Shown: positions 34,327-44,812, counted from the stretch's first letter. The stretch is DNA of 64,000 nucleotides from Novosphingobium flavum (GCF_014230315.1 NZ_JACLAW010000004.1:62001-126000), one strand, 5' to 3'. Translations and numbers: made by a program. The notes: generated from the sequence alone by a model not told the origin.

Positions 34327-35982
34327 ATGGTCGATACGCTCAGGATCACGCTCGCCCAGGTCAACCAGTCTGTCGGCGATATTGTCGGCAATGCCCGGTC
34401 CATGCTCGCGGCGCGCGACAAGGCCAAGGGCTCGGACCTGATCGTCTTTCCCGAACTCCACCTGATCGGTTATCCGCCCGAGGACCTGATCCTCAAGCCC
34501 GCGCTGATCGAGCGGGCGGCGGCGGAGCTGGAGCGGCTGGCCGAGGCAACGGCGGCGGACGGGCCGGCCATGCTGGTCGGCTCCGTTTTCGTGCAGGACG
34601 GGGCGCTGCACAATGGCGTGGCCCTGCTGGACCAGGGGCGCGTGGCGGCGATCCGCTTCAAGCACGAGCTGCCCAATTACGGCACTTTCGACGAGGTGCG
34701 CCTGTTCCAGCCGGGGCCGCTGCCCGAGCCGATCGTGTTTCGCGGGGTGATGATCGGGGTGCCGATCTGCGAGGATATCTGGCATCCGGACGTGTGCCGG
34801 CACCTGGCCGATTTCGGGGCCGAGATCCTGATCTGCCCCAATGGCAGCCCTTACGAGATCGACAAGGATACCCTGCGGATCGACGGCGTGGCCAAGCTGC
34901 GCGCGGTCGATACCAAGCTGCCGCTGGCCTATGTCAACCGCGTCGGCGGGCAGGACGAGCTGGTGTTCGACGGGGCGAGCTTCGTGATCAACGGCGACGG
35001 GACGCTGGCCGTGCAGCTGTGCGACTGGGAGGAGCGGATCGTCGAGACCCGCTGGACCCGCACGGCGCAGGGCTGGCGCTGCGACCGGGGCGAGGTGGCC
35101 AAGCTGGCCGACCATCCCGAGGACATCTATTGCGCCATGGTCATGGCGCTGCGCGACTATGTGAACCGCAACAAGTTTCCCGGCGTGGTGCTGGGCCTGT
35201 CGGGCGGGATCGACAGCGCGATCTGCGCGGCGATCGCGGCTGACGCGCTGGGGCCGGACCGGGTCTGGACGGTGATGCTGCCGAGCCGGTTTACCAGCTA
35301 CGACAGCCTGGCGGACGCGGCCGAATGCGCGCAGTTGATCGGCTGCCGCTACGACACGGTTTCGATCCTCCCCGCGGTCGAGGCCTATACGGGGATGCTG
35401 GCCCCGGTGTTCGACGGGCGCGCGCCGGATCTGGCCGAGGAGAACCTGCAATCGCGCATTCGCGGGGTGACGCTGATGGCGCTCTCCAACAAGTTCGGGC
35501 CGATGCTGCTGACCACCGGCAACAAGAGCGAGATGAGCGTGGGCTATGCCACGATCTATGGCGACATGGCCGGCGGCTACAACCCGCTGAAAGACGCCTA
35601 CAAGACCACCGTTTTCGCGATCAGCCGCTGGCGCAACGAGCACAAGCCCAAGATCGGGCTGGGGCGCGAGGGGCCGGTCATGCCGGACACGATTATCACC
35701 AAACCGCCGACGGCCGAGCTGCGCGAGAACCAGAAGGATTCGGACTCGCTGCCGCCTTATGACGTGCTCGACGCGATCCTGCTCGGGCTGGTCGAGCACG
35801 AGAAGTCGGTCGCTCAGGTGGTGAGCGAAGGGTTCGATCATGCCACGGTGGCGCGGATCGAGCGCCTGCTCCACCTCGCCGAATACAAGCGCCGCCAGGC
35901 CCCGCCGGGGGTGAAGCTGGGCAGCCGCAATTTCGGGCGGGATCGGCGCTATCCGATCACGCACGCTTTCCGGAGCGCGTGA
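34327..35982 (+). CDS. nadE: Glutamine-dependent NAD+ synthetase
   Basis: The last step of NAD synthesis: amidation of nicotinic acid adenine dinucleotide with ATP. The 551-residue fusion has an N-terminal nitrilase-type glutaminase (Glu in FPELHLIGYPPED, Cys in GVPICEDIW) and a C-terminal synthetase with the PP-loop LGLSGGIDSAICAA near residue 288. It can therefore use glutamine as well as ammonia. It is 47 bases upstream of gltX and possibly cotranscribed with it. Confidence 0.97.
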   Translation: MVDTLRITLAQVNQSVGDIVGNARSMLAARDKAKGSDLIVFPELHLIGYPPEDLILKPALIERAAAELERLAEATAADGPAMLVGSVFVQDGALHNGVALLDQGRVAAIRFKHELPNYGTFDEVRLFQPGPLPEPIVFRGVMIGVPICEDIWHPDVCRHLADFGAEILICPNGSPYEIDKDTLRIDGVAKLRAVDTKLPLAYVNRVGGQDELVFDGASFVINGDGTLAVQLCDWEERIVETRWTRTAQGWRCDRGEVAKLADHPEDIYCAMVMALRDYVNRNKFPGVVLGLSGGIDSAICAAIAADALGPDRVWTVMLPSRFTSYDSLADAAECAQLIGCRYDTVSILPAVEAYTGMLAPVFDGRAPDLAEENLQSRIRGVTLMALSNKFGPMLLTTGNKSEMSVGYATIYGDMAGGYNPLKDAYKTTVFAISRWRNEHKPKIGLGREGPVMPDTIITKPPTAELRENQKDSDSLPPYDVLDAILLGLVEHEKSVAQVVSEGFDHATVARIERLLHLAEYKRRQAPPGVKLGSRNFGRDRRYPITHAFRSA

Positions 35983-36029
35983 CGGACGCGGCCTAGCGCT
36001 GGCGGGCGCGGCGCGGTAAGGCGCCGCGC

Positions 36030-37358
36030 ATGACCACCGTGACCCGCTTTGCCCCGTCGCCGACCGGCCTGCTGCATGTCGGCAATATCCGCACGGCGCT
36101 GCACAACTGGATGCTGGCCCGTAAAGCGGGCGGCCGGTTCCTGCTGCGGATCGACGATACCGATGCGGAGCGCAGCCGGGAAGAATTTGTCGCGGCGATC
36201 CGGGCCGATCTGGACTGGCTCGGGCTGGTGCCGGACGGCGAGGAGCGGCAGTCGGCGCGCGGGGCGCTTTATGAGCGCGAGTTCGCGCGGCTGGTGGCAA
36301 GCGGGCGGGTCTATCGCTGCTATGAGACGGCGCAGGAGCTTGACCTCAAGCGCAAGGTGCGGCTGGGGCGGGGGCTGCCGCCGGTCTATGACCGGGCGGC
36401 GCTGGCGCTGAGCGAGGCGGATCATGCGGCCAAGGCGGCGGCGGGGGAAAAGCCGCACTGGCGCTTCCTGCTTGATCACGGCCAGCCGATCGAATGGGTC
36501 GACGGGGTGCGCGGGAGCCAGAAGTTCGATCCGGCGCTGATGAGCGATCCGGTGGTGCGGCGGGCCGATGGTTCGTGGCTCTACATGCTGCCCAGCGTGA
36601 TCGACGATATCGATATGGGCGTGACGCAGGTTCTGCGGGGCGAGGACCATGTGTCCAACACGGCGGCGCAGGTGCAGATGTTCGAGGCGCTGGGCGCTGA
36701 GGTGCCGGCCTTTGCCCATGAGGCGCTGCTGACCGGGGCCGAGGGCAAGCTGTCGAAGCGGCTGGGGTCGCTCGGCATGGCGCAATTGCGCGAGGAGGGG
36801 ATCGAGCCCGAGGCGCTGGTCGCCCTGCTGGCGCGGCTGGGCACTTCGCTGCCGGTCGAGCCGGTGGCCGACCGGGCGGCGCTGCTGGAGACGTTCGATC
36901 TGGCGACTTTCGGGCGGGCCCCGGCGCGGTTCGACGAGGCGGAACTGCACCGGGTCAATGCCGGGATCGTGCATCACCTGCCGTTCGCGCGGGTTTCGCA
37001 CCTTTTGCCCGAAGGCATGGGCGAGGCGGCGTGGGAGGCGATCCGGCCGAACCTTGCCCATATCGGCGAGGCAGCGGACTGGTGGCTTGTGGTGACCGGG
37101 CCGGTTCCCTCGGCCTGGCTGGACGGCGAGGACGCCGCTTTCGTGCGGCGCGCGGGCGAGGTTCTGGCCGGGATTGTCTGGGATGGCGGCGTGTGGAAGG
37201 CGCTGACCGGGGCGCTCAAGGATGAGACCGGGCGCAAGGGCAAGGCGTTGTTCCTGCCGCTGCGGCTGGCGCTGACCGGGCGCGAGCATGGGCCGGACAT
37301 GGCGGCGCTGCTGCCGCTGATCGGCCGGGATGAAGCGCTGGCTCGGCTGGCGGGCTGA
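36030..37358 (+). CDS. gltX: Glutamyl-tRNA synthetase
   Basis: A class I aminoacyl-tRNA synthetase that charges tRNA with glutamate, 442 residues. It has the HIGH-type motif in LLHVGNIRTAL (about 13-23) and the KMSKS-type motif KLSKR near residue 240. The C-terminal anticodon-binding part is complete, so it is a full GluRS and not a truncated Glu-Q tRNA synthetase. Alphaproteobacteria often carry two GluRS genes, so this may be one of two paralogues. Confidence 0.93.
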   Translation: MTTVTRFAPSPTGLLHVGNIRTALHNWMLARKAGGRFLLRIDDTDAERSREEFVAAIRADLDWLGLVPDGEERQSARGALYEREFARLVASGRVYRCYETAQELDLKRKVRLGRGLPPVYDRAALALSEADHAAKAAAGEKPHWRFLLDHGQPIEWVDGVRGSQKFDPALMSDPVVRRADGSWLYMLPSVIDDIDMGVTQVLRGEDHVSNTAAQVQMFEALGAEVPAFAHEALLTGAEGKLSKRLGSLGMAQLREEGIEPEALVALLARLGTSLPVEPVADRAALLETFDLATFGRAPARFDEAELHRVNAGIVHHLPFARVSHLLPEGMGEAAWEAIRPNLAHIGEAADWWLVVTGPVPSAWLDGEDAAFVRRAGEVLAGIVWDGGVWKALTGALKDETGRKGKALFLPLRLALTGREHGPDMAALLPLIGRDEALARLAG

Positions 37359-37407
37359 TTGCCTAGACTGACGAGTGGCCGCTTTCGGGCCGGACCCGCT
37401 GCGCAGT

Positions 37408-37484
37408 GAGAGGCCGGAATGTTGAGGGTGAAGAGGCCGCTCCGAAGCCCACCCCGCTGCGACTAGCTTGGCCTCCGGCCTCTC
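37408..37484. repeat. Long-range inverted repeat between gltX and the phosphatase gene
   Basis: Perfect 11-base arms GAGAGGCCGGA (37408-37418) and TCCGGCCTCTC (37474-37484), 55 bases apart, in a convergent gap. A second perfect 9-bp hairpin (CCCTCCCGC-CT-GCGGGAGGG, 37496-37515) follows. Either may end transcription from both sides, though T-runs are lacking. Confidence 0.4.
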
Positions 37485-37522
37485 AAGTCTCGCGTCCCTC
37501 CCGCCTGCGGGAGGGGTAAAGT

Positions 37523-38194
37523 CTAGCGTCCGAGTGTCGCCCAGTCTCCGATGGCGAGGGCGCCGACGAGGGTGAAGCTCTTGCCCTCCGGCTTGATCAC
37601 GGCGGCATCGCCTTCGCCGAGGCCGCGGCCTTCGGGGCCGAGGGCGGCGGTTACATTGGGGAAATGGGTGATGATCACCACGTCGGCCCCCTTGGGCACT
37701 GGCTGCTTGAGCAGGGCGGTGAGCGCGGCCGCCGAGGCTTCGCGGGTTTCGGGCGTGGGGGTGTCGAGGAAGGCCGGGGTTTCGCTGGCGGTGAGGCCGG
37801 CGTCGGCCACGACCGCGCGGGCGCGGAAGGTGGGCGAGGCATAGACCTTGCCGAAGCGGATGCCGAGGCGCTTGATCGCCGCGCCGAATTCGCGGGCATC
37901 GGCATGGCCCTTGGCATCGAGCTGGCGTTCGAGCGCGGTGTTGCCGGGTTCGGCCGTGGCGGCGGTGGGGCGCTCGTTCGGCGAATTGGTGTGACGCATC
38001 AGCAGGACATAGCCGCCCTTCCTGAGCAGGGCGGCCAGTTCCGGCGCGGGGAGCTTGCGCGGGAGCGGCGCGCTGGCCGGGCCCATCATCGGCGCCGGGC
38101 TCACCATGGGTGCGGGCTGCTGGGCCGCGAGCGGTCCAGCCGGGAGCAGGGCGAGGAGGGCGGCGGCGGTCATCAGGCGAGACAGGCGGATCAT
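37523..38194 (-). CDS. Exported histidine phosphatase family protein
   Basis: A 223-residue protein with an N-terminal signal peptide (about 1-24, cleaved near LAAQQ) and a phosphoglycerate-mutase-like fold. The first catalytic histidine is in [11 protein letters not shown] and the second in [13 protein letters not shown] near residue 183. The usual RHG reads RHT, which is seen in several exported members of unknown substrate. The start at 38194 has AAGAGGA upstream; a longer reading from 38254 adds a hydrophilic extension before the signal. It is divergent from the aldehyde dehydrogenase gene. Confidence 0.8.
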   Translation of the reverse strand: MIRLSRLMTAAALLALLPAGPLAAQQPAPMVSPAPMMGPASAPLPRKLPAPELAALLRKGGYVLLMRHTNSPNERPTAATAEPGNTALERQLDAKGHADAREFGAAIKRLGIRFGKVYASPTFRARAVVADAGLTASETPAFLDTPTPETREASAAALTALLKQPVPKGADVVIITHFPNVTAALGPEGRGLGEGDAAVIKPEGKSFTLVGALAIGDWATLGR

Positions 38195-38217
38195 CCGGGC
38201 ATCCTCTTCGTCTTGTT

Positions 38218-38233
38218 CCAAGGTCCAATTGGC
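38218..38233 (+). promoter_or_regulatory. Putative exa-locus operator, aldehyde dehydrogenase copy
   Basis: CCAAGGTCCAATTGGC, 79 bases before the aldehyde dehydrogenase start. It matches the motif found upstream of four other transcription units in this locus (consensus CCAARGTSCAATWKSS). Confidence 0.55.
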
Positions 38234-38312
38234 CGCGTGTGGCGACAGGCGCAAGGTGAGGTCAGACGGCCCGAAGGGGCCGCTTGGGAACCTTACTGGG
38301 AGTTACAGGATC

Positions 38313-39833
<1,521 letters not shown>

Positions 39834-39910
39834 TGCCCCAGCGGGCACAACAGGCTCTCCGTCCGGCGGCGCACCCCAGCAGTAACTCCCCAGCCGCCGG
39901 GCTCCTGGAA

Positions 39911-39946
39911 ACGACGGATGACCTTCGGGTCATCCGTCGTCCTTTT
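39911..39946 (+). terminator. Hairpin terminator or attenuator before the DUF779 gene
   Basis: A perfect 13-bp stem (ACGACGGATGACC 39911-39923 with 39928-39940) and TTCG tetraloop, followed by CCTTTT. It ends 6 bases before the ATG of the DUF779 gene, where the ribosome site would be. Confidence 0.7.
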
Positions 39947-39951
39947 GCGTC

Positions 39952-40374
39952 ATGACGAGGGGCCTGCCGGCGCGGGTACTTGCCACGGCGGCGGCCGAGG
40001 ACTGGATCGGGCGGCTGCGGGAAAGGCACGGGGAGCTGATGTTCCACCAGTCGGGCGGGTGCTGCGACGGTTCGGCGCCGATGTGCTTCGTGGCCGGCGA
40101 GTTCCGCCTTGGCGGGCAGGACGTGCTGCTGGGCCGGCTCATCGGCGATACCCCGGTGTGGATCGGGGCGGCACAGTTCGAATATTGGCGCCACACGCAA
40201 GTGACCATCGACGTGGTGCCGGGGCGGGGATCGGGAATGAGCCTGGAGGCGCCGGAGGGCGTGCGTTTCATCATCCGCAGCCGGATCTTCACCGACGCGG
40301 AATGCGCCGCGCTGGCAGCAGCGGGCGAGCCGGTGCGGGGCGATGCGGCGGAGGCCGAGGCGCAGGGCCGCTGA
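39952..40374 (+). CDS. DUF779 protein associated with acetaldehyde dehydrogenase
   Basis: A 140-residue protein of the DUF779 family, typically encoded next to acetaldehyde dehydrogenases; its function is not established. The conserved cysteine cluster HQSGGCCDGSAPMCF (about residues 28-42) could bind a metal. No signal peptide. The ATG at 39952 has no Shine-Dalgarno site because a terminator hairpin precedes it directly, so expression may depend on read-through or a leaderless transcript. Confidence 0.82.
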   Translation: MTRGLPARVLATAAAEDWIGRLRERHGELMFHQSGGCCDGSAPMCFVAGEFRLGGQDVLLGRLIGDTPVWIGAAQFEYWRHTQVTIDVVPGRGSGMSLEAPEGVRFIIRSRIFTDAECAALAAAGEPVRGDAAEAEAQGR

Positions 40375-40489
40375 GGGGCGCGCGGGGCTTGCTGCTTGGC
40401 GAAACCCCCGCGACGGCCTAGATAGGAAGGACAGGTTACGGGTTGGGCGAAGCGTCCGGAAGACAGAGACGCCGCTTGGAGAGAAAGCC

Positions 40490-41641
40490 ATGAATTTGCA
40501 GGTCCAGGCCGGAGTCCGTCCGCTCGTCACGTGCGCTTCGCGCGCGGCGGAGCCGGCTGCTGCCGTGGCCGAACTGGTCGCGGCCATCGGCGGGGAGGAC
40601 CTTGCGGGGGCGGTGGTGTTCTGTTCGCATGCCTATCCGCGCGAGGCTTTGGCTCGCGCCCTGACCGAGGCCCTGCCGGGCGTGGCGGTGATCGGCTGCA
40701 CCAGCGCCGGGGAACTGACGACGCGCGGCTACGACACCGAGTCCATCGTGCTGATCGGCTTTCCGGCCGACAGCTTCTCGATGAGCGTGCTGCGCTTCGA
40801 CGATCTTGATCGTTTCGATCCCGAGGGGGCGCAGGGCGCGATCCGGCGGCTGGTGGCGGGCGCCCGGCTCGACCATGCCGCTTTCGAGAACCTGCACCAG
40901 GTGGCTCTGTTCCTCGTCGACGGGCTGTCTCACCGCGAGGAACTGCTGACCATGACCGCGCAGCACGCGCTGGGCGACATCAAGCTGATCGGCGGGTCGA
41001 GCGGCGACGGGCTCTCGTTCAAGGAGACCGGCGTGCTCCACGACGGGCGTTTCCACACCGACGCGGCGGTGGTGGCGCTGCTTACCAGCCGCCGGCCGAT
41101 GCACGTGTTCTGCGCCAATCACTATCGGCCGGGGCAGGCCAAGATGGTGGTGACGGCGGCCGATGCCGAAACCCGCACGGTCTTTGAGATCAACGCCGCG
41201 CCCGCCGCCGAGGAGTACCTGCGCCTGTCGGGCAGCGCCGCGCGGGAACTCGACGCGCATTTCTTCGCCGCTTACCCGCCGATGGTGCGGACCGGGGGGC
41301 AAGCCCATGTCCGCTCGATCCAGTCGGCCAACCCGGACGGATCGCTGACCTTCTACTGCGCGATCGATACCGGGGTGGTGCTGTCGATCGGCGAGCCGGT
41401 CGACCGGGTGGCGGGAATGCGCACACTGTTTGCCGAAGTGGCCGGCAAGGTCGGCGAGATCGACCACATCATCGGCTTCGACTGCGTGCTCAACCGGCTC
41501 GACGCCGAGGACCGCCAGATCGTGCGCGAGGTTTCGGCGCTCTATACCGAGAACCGGGTGCTGGGCTTCAACACCTATGGCGAGCAGTTCTTTGCCGCGC
41601 ATATGAACCAGACCTTCAGCGGTCTTGCGATCGGCCGGTGA
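40490..41641 (+). CDS. FIST-domain sensory protein (NosP-like)
   Basis: A 383-residue soluble protein with an N-terminal FIST domain (about 25-215, including CSHAYPREAL and GCTSAGELTTRGYDTESIVL) and a C-terminal FIST_C domain (about 225-365). FIST proteins bind small ligands. The NosP branch binds haem and senses nitric oxide, controlling a partner kinase. Its stop codon overlaps the ATG of the hybrid kinase by one base, exactly as expected for a NosP-NahK type pair. A comparable pair stands beside the ethanol oxidation genes of Pseudomonas aeruginosa. Ligand identity here is inference. GGAGAGAAAGCC precedes the start. Confidence 0.88.
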   Translation: MNLQVQAGVRPLVTCASRAAEPAAAVAELVAAIGGEDLAGAVVFCSHAYPREALARALTEALPGVAVIGCTSAGELTTRGYDTESIVLIGFPADSFSMSVLRFDDLDRFDPEGAQGAIRRLVAGARLDHAAFENLHQVALFLVDGLSHREELLTMTAQHALGDIKLIGGSSGDGLSFKETGVLHDGRFHTDAAVVALLTSRRPMHVFCANHYRPGQAKMVVTAADAETRTVFEINAAPAAEEYLRLSGSAARELDAHFFAAYPPMVRTGGQAHVRSIQSANPDGSLTFYCAIDTGVVLSIGEPVDRVAGMRTLFAEVAGKVGEIDHIIGFDCVLNRLDAEDRQIVREVSALYTENRVLGFNTYGEQFFAAHMNQTFSGLAIGR

Positions 41642-43863
41642 TGGAGGGACGTTTGCTCGGGGCCGTGGCGGCGCAGGATGAGGACGAGGTCGCGCGCCTG
41701 CGTCAACGCGTGGCCCAGCTCGAGAAGATCAACGCTGTGTTGATCGACCGGGTCGAGCGGTCGACCGACATGCAGGGCGGGGCCTTCTCGATGTTCGAGA
41801 CCGCCATCTCGCTGGAGGCTGTGGTGCGCGAGCGGACCCGCGCGCTGGAGGATGCGCTCGACCGGCTGGGCGATGCCAATGCCGAGCTGGGCGCGGCCCA
41901 TGCCGCCGCCACTGCGGCGCGGGTCATGCTGCGCGATGCGATCGAATCGCTTTCAGATGGCTTCGCGCTGTTCGATCCCGATGACCGGCTGGTCCTGTGC
42001 AACCGCGCCTTCCTGAAGCTCTTCCCCGAGTTCGAGGCGATCCGCGAGGACGCCCCGGAATTTTCCGAGCTGGCCAGCCGCACGGTCCATTCCGGCACGA
42101 CGATCGGCTCGCACATCGCGCCCGAGCGCTGGCTGACCGAGCGCATCGCCAAGCACCGCCGGGCCGAGGGCGCGCACGTGCAGGCCATGGCCGACGGGCG
42201 CTGGCTGCAGATCAGCGAGCTGCGGACAACGGACGGGGGAATCGTCGGGGTCTATACCGACATTACCTCGGTCAAGGCCGAGGATGCCCGCCAGCGCGCG
42301 CTGGAACTGGCCGAGCGCAACGTGGCGTTGCAGGCGACGCTCGATACCCTGTCGGAAGGGGTCTGCCTGTTCGACGCGCGGCGGCGGCTGCAGGGCTGGA
42401 ACGACGCGGTTCATCACCTGCTGGGTTTCGACGACGAGGTGGCCGGGCCGGGCATCGACACGCACGAGGATCTGGAGCGCTGGTGCCGGGACCATTGCGG
42501 GCTTGACCGGGGCGAGGCGCTGGCCTGGCGCGAGGGCGGCGACGAACGGGTGGCGACCGCTTGCCGGATGGGGGCGCGCCATTTCGTGATCCGCACCGTC
42601 CCGCTCAACAATGGCGGCATGGTGGTCGCCTTCGAGGACGTGACCGACCACGTGCAGTTCCAGCAGTCCCTGACCGAGACCGCCGAGACGCTGGAGCGGC
42701 GGGTGGCCGAGCGCACGGCCGAGCTGGTCGAGGTCAACCGCCAGCTGGTCGAGGCCAAGAACGAGGCCGAGACCGCCAACCGCTCCAAGACCAGCTTCAT
42801 TGCCGCGGCCAGCCACGACCTGCTTCAGCCGCTCAACGCGGCGCGGCTGTTCGTCTCGGCCATGGGCGGGCACGACCTGCCCGAGCGCGAGGAGAGCCTG
42901 GTCCGGCAGGCCTCGACCGCGCTCGATTCGGTCGAGGACCTGCTCGAGACCCTGTTCGAAATTTCGCGGCTTGATGCCGGTGCGGTCCAGCCCGAGGTGG
43001 CCGAAGTGGCGCTGGGGCCGATCCTTCACGCGCTCAGGGTCGAGTTCGCGCCGCTCGCCCAGTCCGGCGGGTTGGCCTTCGACGTGGCCGAGACCGGGCT
43101 TTGGGTGCGCTCGGACCCGCGCCTGCTGCGGCGGGTGCTGCAGAACTTTGTCTCCAACGCGATCCGCTATACCGAGGCGGGCCGGGTTTCGGTCGAGGTG
43201 ACGGCCGAGGGCGGGGACATCGCGGTGACCGTGCGCGACACGGGCCCGGGCATCGCCCGGCAGGACCGCGAGGAGATCTTCGAGGAGTTTCGCCGGGTCG
43301 GCCGCACCCGGAAGATCCCCGGCAAGGGGCTGGGCCTTGCCATCGTGCGCCGGGTCTCGGCCATGCTCGGTCACGAGATCGGCCTGGAGAGCGCGCCCGG
43401 GCAGGGCTCCGCCTTCTCGGTGCGCCTGCCCATGGCCGAACCGATCATGGCCGCGGACGAGCCGGCGGCGGCCTCGGTGCGGGCGGCGGCCGGCGATGGC
43501 GGGCTGGTGCTGATCATCGACAACGACCCGGCGATCCTTTCCGGCATGGAAGCGCTGCTCGAGAACTGGGGGCTCGACGTGGTCGTGGCGGGCGGGCCTG
43601 ACGAGCCGGCGGCGCTTGCGGCGCTGGAGCAGGGGCCGGCCCTGCTCATCGCCGACTATCACCTTGACGACGGAATGACCGGAGACGAGGCCGTGGCCCT
43701 GCTGCGGGCGCGGGCCGGGCGCGCGATCCCGGCCATGGTGATCACTGCCGACAGGGGCGAGGAGACCGCGGCCCTGCTGGCCGCCCGGGCGCTGCCGGTG
43801 CTGCACAAGCCAGTCAAGCCGGCCAAGCTGCGGGCCCTGCTCAGCCAGATGGATGTGATCTAG
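41641..43863 (+). CDS. PAS-containing hybrid histidine kinase
   Basis: A 740-residue cytosolic kinase. Order: coiled coil (about 10-95), PAS (about 97-215, SLSDGFALFDPDDRLVLCN), second PAS (about 232-345, TLSEGVCLFDARRRLQGWN), dimerisation domain with His392 (ASHDLLQPLNA), ATPase domain (VSNAIRYTEAG, DTGPGIA, GKGLGLAI) and a C-terminal receiver domain (about 620-740, Asp in LIADYHLDD, Lys in LHKPVKP). There are no membrane helices, so it senses an internal signal, probably through the overlapping FIST protein. It resembles NahK/ErcS' of Pseudomonas, which acts in ethanol-locus and biofilm control. The LuxR regulator downstream may be its target. Confidence 0.92.
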   Translation: MEGRLLGAVAAQDEDEVARLRQRVAQLEKINAVLIDRVERSTDMQGGAFSMFETAISLEAVVRERTRALEDALDRLGDANAELGAAHAAATAARVMLRDAIESLSDGFALFDPDDRLVLCNRAFLKLFPEFEAIREDAPEFSELASRTVHSGTTIGSHIAPERWLTERIAKHRRAEGAHVQAMADGRWLQISELRTTDGGIVGVYTDITSVKAEDARQRALELAERNVALQATLDTLSEGVCLFDARRRLQGWNDAVHHLLGFDDEVAGPGIDTHEDLERWCRDHCGLDRGEALAWREGGDERVATACRMGARHFVIRTVPLNNGGMVVAFEDVTDHVQFQQSLTETAETLERRVAERTAELVEVNRQLVEAKNEAETANRSKTSFIAAASHDLLQPLNAARLFVSAMGGHDLPEREESLVRQASTALDSVEDLLETLFEISRLDAGAVQPEVAEVALGPILHALRVEFAPLAQSGGLAFDVAETGLWVRSDPRLLRRVLQNFVSNAIRYTEAGRVSVEVTAEGGDIAVTVRDTGPGIARQDREEIFEEFRRVGRTRKIPGKGLGLAIVRRVSAMLGHEIGLESAPGQGSAFSVRLPMAEPIMAADEPAAASVRAAAGDGGLVLIIDNDPAILSGMEALLENWGLDVVVAGGPDEPAALAALEQGPALLIADYHLDDGMTGDEAVALLRARAGRAIPAMVITADRGEETAALLAARALPVLHKPVKPAKLRALLSQMDVI

Positions 43864-43886
43864 GGCGCGGCATCGTCATATTCCTT

Positions 43887-43980
43887 CGTCATTGCGAGGC
43901 GCAAAGCCCCGCGGCAATCCAGGGCGGCGTTCCGCAACGGCCCTGGATTGCCGCGCGACCTGCGGTCGCTCGCAATGACG
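43887..43980. repeat. 94-nt nested palindromic repeat
   Basis: The outer arms CGTCATTGCGAG/CTCGCAATGACG enclose inner arms CGGCAATCCAGGGC/GCCCTGGATTGCCG, so the whole element can fold into a long cruciform. Sequences of the type GTCATTGCGAG...GCAATCCAG are widespread intergenic repeats in alphaproteobacteria (general knowledge). It lies between two convergent genes and may act as a bidirectional terminator. Confidence 0.7.
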
Positions 43981-44020
43981 ACGGTTTTAGATTGGGTTCA
44001 GGGGTTCTGACCATGCGAGC

Positions 44021-44046
44021 GATGCCAGCCTTCGCTGGCATGACGA
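44021..44046. repeat. Small ATGCCAGC-CTTC-GCTGGCAT hairpin repeat
   Basis: A perfect 8-bp stem (44022-44029 with 44034-44041) and CTTC loop, followed by GACGA. A shorter relative is at 24255-24280. It lies just after the stop of the LuxR regulator on the minus strand and could terminate it. Confidence 0.5.
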
Positions 44047-44053
44047 GGGGGCA

Positions 44054-44731
44054 TCAGTCCCTGAAGCCGACCTTGCCGGCCATGATCACGGCCTGGGTGC
44101 GCGAGAAGACGTTCATCTTCTGCAGGATGGCGGAGACGTGGGCCTTCACCGTGGTCATCGAGACATCGATCTCGTAGGCGATCTGCTTGTTGAGGCGGCC
44201 GGCGACGAGGTGGGAGAGGACGACCCGCTGCTGCGGGGTCAGGCTGTCGATCCGGGCGCGGATCATGTCTTCCTCGGCATTGCCTTCGTCGCCCGGCAGG
44301 TCCGGCATGTAGATCTCGCCCGAGAGCACGAGTTGCAGCGCCTCGACGATGGCCGCGCGCTTGAGGGACTTGGGCACGAAGCCGGCGGCGCCGGCCTTGA
44401 GCGCATCGCGCACGACGTGGCGATCGGTCACGCCCGAGACCATGACCACCGGGGTGGCGGGGAAACGGTCGCGCAGCTGTTCGAGTCCGGAGAGGTGCGA
44501 GACGTCGGGGATGTTGAGGTCGAGCAGGACGAGGTCCACCTCGCCGGCGGCGGCCAGCGTGGCCAGCGCGCTTTCGAGGCTGTCCGCCTCGAGGATCTCG
44601 CAGGCGGGGAAGGCATCGTCGAAGATCGAGCGCAGCCCATCGCGCACGAGCGAGTGATCGTCGACGATCAGCACGCGGTCGGGACTGGCGATTTCGTCCA
44701 TGTTGGCACTCATGACGACCGTTGCACTCAT
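44054..44731 (-). CDS. LuxR-family response regulator (ErbR/AgmR-like)
   Basis: A 225-residue NarL-type response regulator. The receiver domain (about 18-135) has acidic pocket DD (24-25), phospho-acceptor Asp71 (LVLLDLNIP) and Lys in FVPKSLK. The C-terminal LuxR helix-turn-helix (about 158-222) reads LTPQQRVVLSHLVAGRLNKQIA and VSMTTVKAHVSAILQKM. Its place directly downstream of the quinoprotein dehydrogenase matches ErbR/AgmR/ErdR regulators, which switch on PQQ-dependent alcohol oxidation in Pseudomonas. It is the best candidate to bind the motif shared by the locus promoters. Internal ATGs at 44713 and 44701 are possible starts. Confidence 0.88.
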   Translation of the reverse strand: MSATVVMSANMDEIASPDRVLIVDDHSLVRDGLRSIFDDAFPACEILEADSLESALATLAAAGEVDLVLLDLNIPDVSHLSGLEQLRDRFPATPVVMVSGVTDRHVVRDALKAGAAGFVPKSLKRAAIVEALQLVLSGEIYMPDLPGDEGNAEEDMIRARIDSLTPQQRVVLSHLVAGRLNKQIAYEIDVSMTTVKAHVSAILQKMNVFSRTQAVIMAGKVGFRD

Positions 44732-44756
44732 CGCTGGATGTAACCCGGGGAAAGTC

Positions 44757-44793
44757 GGCGCGCCAGCCTCGTGAGAGCACAGGCCGGCGCGCC
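44757..44793 (-). terminator. Hairpin after the alcohol dehydrogenase gene
   Basis: A 12-bp GC stem with one mismatch (44757-44768 with 44782-44793) just after the dehydrogenase stop. Only a weak T-stretch follows, so it may partly reduce read-through into the regulator gene. Confidence 0.4.
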
Positions 44794-44812
44794 AGGTTGC
44801 TATTGCCGCCCC

